From positions 281,735-345,734 of the forward strand of contig PCDI01000007.1 of assembly GCA_002778195.1 (NCBI GenBank): 64,000 nucleotides of DNA, given 5' to 3'. The position numbers and the translations under genes are program-made. Shown here in pieces: positions 47,087 to 57,169 of this stretch. The notes beneath the pieces are model-generated. The model worked only from the letters and a program-made list of their open reading frames with translations. It ran no database searches and was not told the origin of the DNA. Position 1 is the stretch's first letter. Each line of letters opens with the position of its first letter. This DNA is from Raffaelea ambrosiae. Its lineage: Eukaryota > Ascomycota > Sordariomycetes > Ophiostomatales > Ophiostomataceae.

Positions 47087-49028
47087 ATTTTGAAGAAAAA
47101 AAAAAGAAACAAAACAATGAAGTCAAATTAAAATTAAATAAATCAAAAGCAAAGGGGAGGGGGGTCAGGGACAAGAGCAAAGACCAAAACGGACGAATAA
47201 GATCAAACCTCCGTCAAGACCAAAATGAATCAATCCGATTGGGGGAGATGAAAAGGGGAAAGAAAACATGGAGAGCAAATGTCAGACCACCAACGCTCGG
47301 CACTCCGGTCTGCACCGGCCACGTCGACGACGGCCGACTGCAACTGAACTCCCTTGTCTGGCATGCTCAACCACTTCATCTGGCCCAGAAGCTCGTCTGC
47401 CGGTGCACACTCTTTTCTCCCCTGGTCCCGTCACGTTAGCATTTCGCACGAGCGTCTCTAACTCCTCCCACCCCTGTCCCACCCTCTCCTCGTTGATCGC
47501 ATACTGAAGTTTCGTTTTGTTCCTGTCCGTTCAGCATAGCCTCTCGGAGCTGCAGTTGTTCTTTTTTTTTTTTGGAGCATACCCTCATGAAGCTTTGTCG
47601 CCGCCGTCGTGGTCTCTTTTCTTGGCTTGGGAGCCTCTGGACAGCAAATACAAAAATGAGGGGGATGTTGTCTATTTCTTTTCTTGTTTTGTGTTTGCTT
47701 CTTTGTTGTTTTCTCTCTCTCTCTCTCTCTCTCTCTTCCACAATTCTCTCTCGTTACTTATCTTGGGGCGTTCTCTCTCTCTCTTTTTTTTTCATTTTCT
47801 TTTCAAATGCGTTTGCAGGTTTGTGTTTCTATGTTGCTCTTGTTGCTGTGCTTGACAGAAATAGACAAGCAGACAAAAACGAGAAGGGGGTTGAAGAGAG
47901 AAGTTTCATGAAAGATATATAGTTGTAATTCTTAAGTTCAGTTGCCGGCAGTTACAATAAAATAAGAAAGCCCATGAGAGCTCAAACCAAACAAAGTAGG
48001 GGACGACGTGGCCCCTTCTTCTTACGTGAATGGAACTCTGGGTTGCGGCTTACTCGGCATGTCCAATCTCCCTTGTCTTACGCGCGTCTTACTCACATCG
48101 ATCCTCCTTGCATTGGTTGTTGCGTTTCCTCGTCCTGGTCTTGGCTCCCCCCATTCGACATACCGGCAGTGCAAAGGTTCTCTTTCGTCCAGAGAACGAG
48201 ATGCCTTATCCAATTGGATACGTTGTTAGAAGGGGTGCCACGATGGCAGAATAGGTGCACCGGGTAAATTGAACCGAGTTAAACTGAGTTGAAGAAGAGA
48301 GTAACGAACTACAGGGAGACGAGATCTACATAGTATTTCAATAGAAAAATGCGGGACTTTGCTGTCTACTAACCAATCACAGCTGAGGTGCACCTTTATT
48401 GCACTGTCGCTTGCCAACAGACATCAGGTATCCTGACAAGGCTGAGGTAGTGCCTTTCCGTTGGGAAGCAACACGCACCTGCATATCGTATAGGGGTGTG
48501 TTGTCATCCCATCATTCTTATTGCCTGTCTGTATGTCTCTTCTTTCTTTTTTATAGAGTAGCCTTCGTTCTTCCATCAAACTTCGGAATTGGGATCTGGT
48601 TTGACGTTGGAGCGATATTGGTCAACTAATGAACTGGTCTAGAGTGTCACGTGCAGGTTATCGCGGGGAAGCAGGCAGAAAATCGTCGGCGATTTAGAAA
48701 AAAAAAAAAAACTTATGGGTGGTGTTTCTCGAGTTTCTTGCATTTTCTTTCGCCCACCCATTTACACTCACGGTCCAATCAACGAAAAGAAACCAAGAAA
48801 ACCCTTTCTTCTCGTCCCTGAGATACACATATCCAAGAAAAGAAGGACATATATATGTATATGTATATATATATACACATCTGATTGTTGTCCAGGAGAC
48901 ACACACTCACACCCACATCTATTATAAAACTACACTACACACACACTCTCTCTGTCTCTCTCCCATCTCTCATCAAACTACCTTTCCCACATAACCAAAG
49001 CCTACTCGTACATACACACAAAATAGCC
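47087..49028. promoter_or_regulatory. ERG5 3' flank and URA5 promoter
   Basis: 1.94 kb. Holds the ERG5 AATAAA, a (CT)n run at about 47712-47736, a TACATAGTA motif at 48327, an AT/GT alternating TATA-like run at 48848-48876 and a CA/CT-rich URA5 leader with TACTCGTA at 49003. No gene recognised. Confidence 0.5.
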
Positions 49029-49757
49029 ATGGCTTCCCAATTGCCCCCGTACAAGGCCGCCTTCCTCCGCGCCGCGCTCGACGGCGGCCCGCTCAAGTTC
49101 GGCACCTTTACCCTCAAGTCTGGCCGGATCTCGCCCTACTTTTTCAACGCCGGCGAGTTCTACCGCGCCGACCTGCTCGCCGCCATCTCCACGGCCTTTG
49201 GACAAACCATTGCCGAGGCCGACAAGGCTGGGGTTCTCTGCTCCGGCTCGGCGAAGGGGGAGGGGTCGTCGTCGCCTGCGTTTGACGTCGTCTTTGGACC
49301 CGCCTACAAGGGCATTCCCCTCGCTACCGCGGCCGTCAGCGCCCTCGCCACCATCGACCCCCAGCGCTACGGCCACATCGGCTACGCTTTCGACCGCAAA
49401 GAGGCCAAGGACCACGGCGAGGGCGGCAACTTTGTGGGCGCCCCGCTCGCCGGCAAGCGCGTGCTGGTCGTGGACGACGTCATCACGGCGGGCACGGCCA
49501 AGCGCGAGGCCGTGGCCAAGATCCGTGCGGCCGGCGGCGAGGTCGTGGCCATCGTGGTGGCGCTGGACCGGATGGAGACGCTGCCGGACGCGGCCACCAA
49601 GGAGTCGGCGCTGGGCGCCCTGAAGAAAGAATTCGGCCTGCCGATCCTGGCTATTCTGACGCTGGACGACATTGTGTCGGGTGTGGGCTCGATGGTGAGC
49701 GCCGAGGACCTGGCGCGGACGGAGGCGTACCGGGCGCAGTACCGGGCGGAGGATTAA
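49029..49757 (+). CDS. URA5: Orotate phosphoribosyltransferase
   Basis: Single exon, 242 aa. Catalyses orotate + PRPP to OMP and pyrophosphate, the fifth step of de novo pyrimidine synthesis, in the cytosol. Seen: FGTFTLKSGRISPYFFNAGEF near the N-terminus, the conserved VVFGPAYKGIPLA at about 95-107, HIGYAFDRKEAKDHGEGG with the catalytic lysine loop, and the PRPP-binding motif VLVVDDVITAGTA (145-157). The segment LCSGSAKGEGSSSPAF just before VVFGPAYKG looks longer than in the yeast protein as I remember it. The start at 49029 was chosen because it begins the conserved N-terminus; an in-frame ATG at 48885 would add 48 low-complexity residues from the CA-rich leader. Single-copy URA5 loss gives uracil auxotrophy in fungi. 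Confidence 0.97.
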   Translation: MASQLPPYKAAFLRAALDGGPLKFGTFTLKSGRISPYFFNAGEFYRADLLAAISTAFGQTIAEADKAGVLCSGSAKGEGSSSPAFDVVFGPAYKGIPLATAAVSALATIDPQRYGHIGYAFDRKEAKDHGEGGNFVGAPLAGKRVLVVDDVITAGTAKREAVAKIRAAGGEVVAIVVALDRMETLPDAATKESALGALKKEFGLPILAILTLDDIVSGVGSMVSAEDLARTEAYRAQYRAED

Positions 49758-50172
49758 AGAACAAAAGAAGAAAAGAAAAAGAAAGAAAAAAAAGGGGGGG
49801 GGCTAGGAGCTGGGGCAGATGGGGAAATATCGATGGAGCAACACGCAATAACAGCATCTCTACATCTACAGACGGCAAGGAACAAAAATGGGGATATCCA
49901 CACACACACACACAGACGATGACACCTAGAAATATAAGAGATAAAATAAAAACAGCGGTTCGTCATAGAGAGAGAGAGAGAGAGGATATCTTGGGGCATA
50001 AACCTAATTTCCTTTCTTCGGCATAATAGCATTGATATAACGAGTTGTGTAGAGGACAAAAGAGTGCAGCAAGCATGTTTTCCTTCACAAACTCTGGTGT
50101 CTTGTCTAGAACTCCCCACCCCAAAAGAAATGCCCGCTGTGCAGCTGTGCCGTGATTCCTGGGTTTCACTCA
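49758..50172. other. Convergent 3' region, URA5 / acetyltransferase
   Basis: 415 bp with A-rich URA5 3' flank (AAATAAAATAAA near 49940), short CA and GA repeats. No gene. Confidence 0.5.
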
Positions 50173-50998
50173 TCAGGCCGTCCTTTTCAAGTCATACACC
50201 TGCCAGCAAAGTCAGCTTCAGTCGCGAGGCTGCCCTCCACATGATGACTGACTCCAAGGGCAACACCCCTGTATCTTACCATGTCATACCAGCCGCCACC
50301 GCCAAACTGTGCGGCGCTGGGTCCCACGAGCGAGTAGCCACGCTTCTTGTAGTAGTCCACAAGATACTACGTTTTGCACAAGTTAGTTAGTTCTAGAAAC
50401 GCTTTCACACCGCCCGCGGAATTGAAAAGATACCACCGCCACTGGGTATACACACATCTTGGCAGATCAGAGCCACCTGGTCCACCTTGGGACTGGCCGC
50501 CGCCTGTCGCTCAATGTAGGATTCCATGATCCGCTTGCCCACGCCCTTGCCCTGCGCAGCCGGCACCACGGCCAGCGAGTGGATGGCCACCGTGGCGCCG
50601 TCCGGCTGGTGGCCCAGAGGAGACGATGCGGCCGTCGCCGTCTTGTCGGCCTCGGCCGTCCGCCAGTCCTTGGGGTAGGCCATGCTGGGGTCTGAGACCA
50701 CGCCGCCGTCGCAGCGCGTGGCCACAATGTGGGCAACCAAGACGCTGCCGCCTTCTTCGCTGCTGAGCTTGCCGCCCTCCACGAGAGCAGCGGCCTCTTC
50801 GGCGCTGGCAACCTTGGCAAAGACGCCCAAGTTCAGCTCCGGGCAGACGGTCAGGCGGTAGTCGAACTTCTCCTTGGATGCGCGGTGGTCCGGGTTGGTG
50901 AAGGCAGCGTTCTCCACAAGGACGCAGGCGTCCGAGTCGGCCAGCGTCAGAGGCCGAATGAACGTGGTCTCGGGAGAGATGACCGCTGAGGACGCCAT
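50173..50998 (-). CDS. GNAT N-acetyltransferase, polyamine/arylalkylamine type
   Basis: Exons (minus) are 50998..50456, 50366..50280 and 50199..50173; 218 aa. Intron 1 (89 nt, GTGTGT ... CTAACTAAC ... CGTAG) joins LICQD to YLVDYYKKRGY; intron 2 (80 nt, GTAAGA ... GGCAG) joins WYDM to VYDLKRTA. The GNAT fold is clear: the FIRPLTLADSDACVLVENAAF start, then the acetyl-CoA motif IHSLAVVPAAQGKGVGKRIM with QGKGVG at 149-154, then KVDQVALICQD. The order and the DYYKKRGYS...WYDM ending resemble yeast Paa1 and animal serotonin N-acetyltransferases, which acetylate polyamines or arylalkylamines. Substrate is inferred from family only. A loop at about 96-136 is longer than in Paa1 as I recall it. Without splicing, the last 37 residues are lost. 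Confidence 0.88.
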
Positions 50999-52118
50999 GA
51001 TTTTCGTGTTTGTTTGCTTCGTCTCTTGCTGTGTCTTTTTTTGTCTGCCGTATCGCAAAATGAGACTGGTCAGCAGTGCGTTCTCCTTCGAAAAAATCAA
51101 GCCACGAGAGTTGGCATGAGATGGCTTGGTGTTGCCGTGTTGATTGGTGCAGACGGATATTGTCGAGGCAGGTGTTCTCGTTTGCTCCATCTTCCCCTCA
51201 CATACTCACGAGCCATACAGATAGTGGGTGGAGCTACCTGGAACTCCATTGTCCAACCAAGTGTAGAAGTTCTGCCAGCTGGACTCATAAGCAAACAGGC
51301 GATAAGAGAAAGAGCAAGAAACTGCAACCCAGCAAATACGCGTACCGTCTCGAGCTGAACATCACCCAGTTTTGTGACTACTGGCTAGACCGACAACTCA
51401 GCTGCCATCGTATCTTCCTGTAGCATTTGTGTCGTCAGCCTACGTCAACTGGTAAGCCAATTCACGGGGATTATCCAAAAAAGCAGCTTAATGAAGTAAC
51501 GCATTTTCCTAACACCTAAGACATGTATGCCCAACAAAAATACTAATCAAAAAAATTTCTATTGACTATGTTGTTCAACCAAAAAGAAGAAGATTAAAGG
51601 AATTCGGAATGAGGGCGAGAATGAGAAGGTTTGAGTGATGAGTCTGAGTGATGAGTCGTTGCCTCGTTTGTCTTCTTCGTGTTCGACATAAAATAAACAA
51701 GCAAAATGAAGAGAAAGCAAAAAGAAAAAGTCGATCGAACCGAGACAGGAGTGATTATCAAAGTATGCAAAATCAGCGAACAGGGGCAGGGGTCAACAGT
51801 ACTATAGAGTCAAAAAGGGGTGAAATAAAAAAGACAAGAGACAAAGAAAATAAAAGTTTATCCAAGAGACGCAATCACTCCGTCTCTTTTTTTCCCTTCC
51901 AAGAAACCGTGTACGTCCAGAAAAGATCAATATGGTGTGGATCGTGTAAGCAAGAACCGAAAAAAAAAGAACAAGCCTCCCAAGCGAAAAAAAGACATCC
52001 CAATAACAGAAAAACACAGATGAAATATAGACCGTAGAAGAAGAAGAAAAATAGGCGCGAACCGGTTGACCAAAGCAAGCAGATTTCGTAGATGCACGTC
52101 GACGTCGTGGTGCAATAT
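50999..52118. promoter_or_regulatory. Acetyltransferase promoter / metacaspase 3' flank
   Basis: 1.1 kb, AT-rich from 51480. Carries the promoter of the acetyltransferase gene and the A-rich metacaspase 3' flank. No gene recognised. Confidence 0.4.
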
Positions 52119-53786
52119 TTACATTACAAATAACAGGTTGGTGTCTGAGAAGCTGGTTAGCGACAAGAAAAATTTATCGAGAGAAGAATTCGAGGGAACT
52201 CGGGTTGAGAAAGCCGACTTACCGAGAGGGTGTGAGCTCGACAGCTGAGGCTTCTGGGTATATTTGGTGGAGAGCTCATCGCGAAGGCTGTTCAGCAGCT
52301 GGACATAGCTCTGTTGGGGGTTCTTCCTTAGGCTGCTGATGAAGGCCCAAGACATGGCACCGGTAGCCTTGGAGGCGATGGTGGCGTCGGCTGACGTCTG
52401 GTCGTCCTTGCTACCAGACAACATGATGACGTCGGCCGGCGACGTCTTGGTGGCAATGGCGCGCATGTGGGCCTCGTCGCCACCAGCAGCCTTCTTGAAG
52501 AACCCCATAATGTTGTGGGCAACGCCGCTCATGTCACCCTGGCTGTAGGATGAAATGGCGTTGAGCAGGCCTTGGCCAGCCTCCTTGGCCAGGTTCGGCT
52601 CCTTGAGAATACCCTGGGTCGAGTAGATGTAGGGCAGGTCGAGAGCTGTTCCGGAGTGGCACGAGTCGAAAATGGCCGTCAGGCGGACCCCGGCTTGCAA
52701 TGGGCGAACCATGATGCGATGCATTTCGTCATCGGTAATGTGACTTCGCGTGCGGAAGTCGACTGGGTAGATGACCTCGTCGTATCCATCATCCTCGTCT
52801 CCATCCATATCCCTAGTTTGACCGCCATGACCTAGAATGATTGTTAAGACGTGGAAGTTTGATATGGGGAAGAAAAGACGAGCAGGAATAAGCAAAAAGA
52901 ACAAAAAGAGTAAAAAAAAAATGAAACTCACCGGAGTAATGGAAGAACAGAGAGTCGTTTGGCCGGGCATCCTTTACAAGCCAGTGCATAGCGCGAAGAA
53001 TGTTCTCCTTGGTCGGCTGGCTCATGGGGTTCTGCTGGTCATCGGTGAGGATGACCATGTCCTCCCGCCGATAGCCGAAATGTTCAACCAAGTAGGAAGA
53101 CATGTTCCGGACATCGTTGATGCAGCCGCGCAGCTGGCCACGCTGGCCGAAGTAGTTGATGCCGATCAGGAGGGCTTTCCGCCGGCCGGTACACTGGGAG
53201 TACTGGAAGTTGTAGCCCTGGGGTGCACCGTTGCCAAACTGCTGGGGTGTCTGTGGTGGCTTGTGGACGTTCTGGTCCACGTACGGCATCGCTGGTCGAG
53301 GGCTGTACTGCTGCTGCTGTGGTGGTTGTGGGCTGTATGCATAGTGTTGTTGTGGTGGAGGAGGCTGTTGAGAGGCAAGTCAGTTACGAAGACGATCTTA
53401 CAATTCCCATTACAATTCCCACGAAAAGGTGTGGCTTTCCCCGTCCCCTCAGGACACAAGGCGAGCAGAGCAGGTCCTTACCTGGCTGTAGTAGGGCTGT
53501 GGGGGAGGCTGGTGGTATCCGTAGATGGGAGCTGCCGGCTGTGGGGGGAGGTATCCGTTGTATTGTTGGGGGGGGCTTCTGGAAATCGTCAGCATGATAT
53601 GGACTTCTTTTTGGTATTGTGATTTTCGCTTTGCATGGCCCGCCCTGTCTTGGCCGTGCTGCAAGAGAGAAACAAACAGGTATGGAAACATTGGGACACT
53701 CACGTGTAGTAGGGTTGAGGAGGGAAGGCACCCGGAGGGGGTGCGCTGTACGGACCGTAGCCCTGACCTGGATATCCAGACATCAT
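52119..53786 (-). CDS. MCA1: Metacaspase (type I)
   Basis: Exons (minus) are 53786..53704, 53578..53482, 53364..52932, 52831..52223 and 52144..52119; 415 aa. A Pro/Gln/Tyr-rich prodomain covers about residues 1-105. The C14 peptidase domain begins KALLIGINYFGQRGQLRGCINDV. The catalytic His206 lies in HYSGHGG (across intron 3) and Cys262 in DSCHSG. An acidic Ca-binding-type segment, DMDGDEDDGYDE, follows the His. Metacaspases cut after Arg or Lys and act in stress responses, aggregate control and programmed cell death in fungi. Four introns have GT-AG ends; the last (78 nt) is stop-free and 3n. The final exon codes for DTNLLFVM. The transcript starts with tandem ATGs (53786 and 53783); either may be used. 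Identity is secure. Confidence 0.95.
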
Positions 53787-55571
53787 CGCTTCGGCGTGCT
53801 CTTGAGGCAAGAGGCTTTAAGAAACAGTGCTGAAAATAGCGGAGTGGTCGTTGAGCGAGAAGAGATAAGCCTCGCACCAGAAGGATTGGAGGGTTGGATT
53901 GCGTTCAATACGGAACGGCGAGCGTGCTCTTCTTGACGAGACCCAAAAGGGTTCTCTGCCAAGGCTGGGTGGCGAGTAAAGACCGGAGGAGACTGAGCGT
54001 TTGAAAGACGAAGAAAACAGACAGGGAAGCGTCTGTGGTTCGGAAGACAGTTGAGAAGAAATTTGAGTCTCACGGCTGTGGCGAGAGCAAATCGCTGTCA
54101 GCCGAGGCGGCGAGCCAAAAAAAAGATAAAAATAAAGCGACCACAGCGGCAGAAGGGGTCACTTGGCGCTTAGTGTCCGTGGAGGGGGGCACAGGATAGA
54201 GCGAGAAGCATGTAACTATATGTATTCGGCGGTGTCGACGGTGACGACTTCGCTGGGCAAAAAGTATGGGCACCTCTGTTCGGCGTAAGAACAGGGGTCG
54301 TAGTCAAGCTAGCTGGCTAGAGCATGTGATGTGAGCAAATATGTCGACAAGGGTGGCAGGAGGGTAGACGGGGCTGAGGCCGGAAGGCTTGGGAAGAGAA
54401 CAAGCGCACACAACAAACAAGGCGAGGCGAGCGGAGGACGGAGAAGCACGGATGGAGAGAAGAGAAGGAATGCGAGACAAAAAAGAGAGGCAAGACACGG
54501 AGCAGCAAGGGGAAAAGCGAGAACAGTGCTAGTTTCGCATCCACGTGGTGCCCGAGTGGCCGAGGAAGGGCGAGGGCGGGCAAAAAGAAAGCAAGCAATT
54601 GCAGGCAGCGTCGAACAGACAAGGCAATGGAGAAGAGCGCGCGAGTCGTCGGCTGCGGCAGGGAACAGAAAAGAACCAGGGCGAGGGGCGGAGAAAAAGC
54701 AACGAGAAGTGCAGCCAGCGACCAGAAGCAACCCAAGGACCAAATACGACGAAGGATTGCTAGGCGGTGACCAGGTGCGCAGAAGGGGTGTGGGCAAGAG
54801 AGCGCGAGAGTGAGAAGGGAAAGGACTGAAAGGATTGTGGATGGAAGGATGCAAAAGAAATAGGACAAGAAGGGGAGTCTTTTGGGGGGATGCTAGGGTA
54901 ATGGACTGGAGAGTCGGGGGAGGAGGTCTGTGGGATGTGGCGGAAGGCGACCAAAGGAGGGGAGAAACGTGGGGCGAGCAGACGCAGAAGGAAGGGCAGG
55001 CCAAGGCTTACATTGCAGAGGAGAATGCGTCAGAATGCGGCCAGAATGCAGCCAGAATGCGGTGGAAGCAGACGGCGGCAAGGTAGCGAGAGCAGGGCCG
55101 CAGAAGGCCTAGGCAAGACGGCAAGGCGACAGGGGCGGTCGAGGGCCGCTGTGGAGGACGATGCGAGGCCTTCGGGGCTGTCAAGGAGGTCGGTCAGGTT
55201 GTCAGGCGGACAGGCGTATTCTGTCGAGTGTGGGAGTTGCGGGTTTTGCTCTGGCGAGACTTCGATGCAATATGGCTCTGCAGCAAGACGGGATCGGTGG
55301 ACAGGATGTCTGGAGGCAGGCGGGCGATCACAGGCAATTAAAGACGAGAGAAAACGGCAGAGGCGACGGCGGAGCCAAAAAAGGGACAGAGGGGGGGGGG
55401 GGCAGAAAGGGGGACAAAGAACGCGGTAGGCCAGAGTAGTCGATGCGGTAGTTGTGGTAGTTGAGGTCCGAGGTGGAAAAATTGGGTGGACTGTGGGCAA
55501 GCAGAAGAGACAGGGCGATGGAAATATGCGGGTTTCCAAGAGCGGGTGGGGGGTGGCCGGTGGTGATTGGC

Positions 55572-55745
55572 CCGAGGGAGAGGAGAGAGCGAGCAGAGGA
55601 ACAATAGACGAGCTAGTGAGAGGGAGAGAGAAAGAGAAGGAGAGAGACAGAGAGAGAGAGAGAGACGAGAGACGAGCGAGGAGGCCAGAGAAGAGGCCAG
55701 GAAAAGGCCAGGAAAAGAAAAGAAAAAAGCTGAAAAAGTGCAGAT
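55572..55745. repeat. Purine (GA) tract
   Basis: About 170 nt of mostly G and A on the + strand, including GAGAGA runs near 55640-55665. Confidence 0.8.
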
Positions 55746-56317
55746 GGCACGGGAAACAGCCACGCAGAGCCACAGAATACAAGACAGCAGAAACACACAG
55801 AACACACAACTGCTGACGTGATGTGATATATTAAAGGGAAAGAGCTGTGCAGGAACGATGGAAATCGAAAAAAATAATAATTCGAAAAAAAAAGGCCAGA
55901 CGTGGCGTCTGTCGTGTATGTAATAACTAATAGTACTCACTCGCGACGTTGGTCGTGCCTGCCTCTTGGGCGCCGTGGAAAACCGAAAGTCGAGAAAGAG
56001 GAAAGAACAGAAGGGGTGGGTAGCGCCTGCCCCTTCTCTGCACGCCCCCCCCTGTCCGTCGTTCCCTTCTTTTCTTCTTTTCTCGGGTGGGTGGGCAAGC
56101 GCAGCTGTACATAGTAGTATGTATCATTGCAGAGCGGGCTTTGCATGCTGGGGCGGCGGGGAGTTTGCCAACCGATGGCCTTTGCTTTGTCCCAGGCTTT
56201 GTCTCGAACAGGCAAGAGTGGCGTCTTGGACGCTAAGCACGCTGAGCCGTTAGTGTAAGATAGAGTCTACTTGTGCCGTCTGCTTGGGCTGGGTGTGGGC
56301 TAGCACTGCGGGCTGTT

Positions 56318-56420
56318 GCCATGTACATGGCTTTGCCATGTACGGTGTATCTGAGCATGTACTTTGTAGCTTACTACGAGTACATGTACTGGGGCTTTGC
56401 CAAGTACATAGTACTATGTA
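56318..56420. promoter_or_regulatory. Cluster of three perfect GTAC-centred palindromes
   Basis: GCCATGTACATGGC (56318-56331, 14 bp), AGTACATGTACT (56379-56390, 12 bp) and TACATAGTACTATGTA (56405-56420, 16 bp) are each identical to their reverse complement. TACGAGTA overlaps the second (56375-56382). All three have GTAC at the centre. Confidence 0.65.
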
Positions 56421-57063
56421 ACTGTCGTCCACCCTGCTCTGCCAGCATGTCGGCGCCTCCTATGGCGTATCCGGACATCCCATGGCGCATCTTATGGAGC
56501 ATCTTATTATATAGTACACGGCACGTTGCATGGGTGTGTTCAGGTCTGTTCATCCGTTCAGGTCTTTCGGATCTGTGCCTCAGATGGCCCTCAAGTCTGG
56601 TCTCCGGACGTCCCAGCGTCGCTTTGCTGCGCTCATGTAAGATGCATTGTTGCATCCCATCCATGGAGACGAGCGAACAAGCAATGGCCAGCACCCGTCC
56701 CTATCTCACCCGGAGGCCAGTGTCGGCTGGACCCCTTTCCACTGCTTTGCAGCTGGACCACAACTGCTGGCACCTATAAGACGCCCAATATATATGCGAG
56801 TGCCCGAAACGGGACAAAACAGCCTAGAAAACGTGACATGGTGTGCCGTAGCTGGACGTTCCAACTGACAAGTGACACGGGAGGCCATGGGAGCCGGTTG
56901 ATGACCGCCCAGGCCGTGATAGGACGCCATTCTCACCAAGCAATACTCCCAGAAGCAGACCCAGGCAGATGAGGCCAAGCCGATGCATTGACACGGTTTC
57001 TTCAGCTCAGACCAGCGATACCAGCATCGTTCAGCAAGCAAGACACGAACCAATGCAGAGTAC

Positions 57064-57169
57064 ACAGGAACATGGAAACATGGAAACACAGAAACATGGA
57101 AACATGGAAACAAGGAAACAGGGAAACAGGGAAACATGGAAACACGGAAACACGAACACGGAAACATGG
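57064..57169. repeat. Degenerate 8-nt minisatellite, ACATGGAA type
   Basis: About a dozen 8-nt units, mostly ACATGGAA with variants ACACGGAA, ACAGGGAA and ACAAGGAA, in 106 nt. Confidence 0.9.

Noticed and set aside
36718..53786. Secondary-metabolite cluster including the P450, acetyltransferase and transcription factor
   Set aside because: The P450 is the housekeeping sterol desaturase CYP61 and no backbone enzyme is present.
54541..54580. Sequence resembling a tRNA A box (TGGCCGAGGAAGG)
   Set aside because: No GGTTCGAAT-type B box or cloverleaf found at the right distance.
54309..55809. Minus-strand open frames of 231 and 259 codons
   Set aside because: Ser/Leu/Pro/Phe-rich low-complexity text produced by C/T-rich DNA; no domain or splice structure.
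57064..57169. CRISPR-like repeat array
   Set aside because: Contiguous 8-nt units without spacers in a eukaryotic genome; a simple minisatellite.
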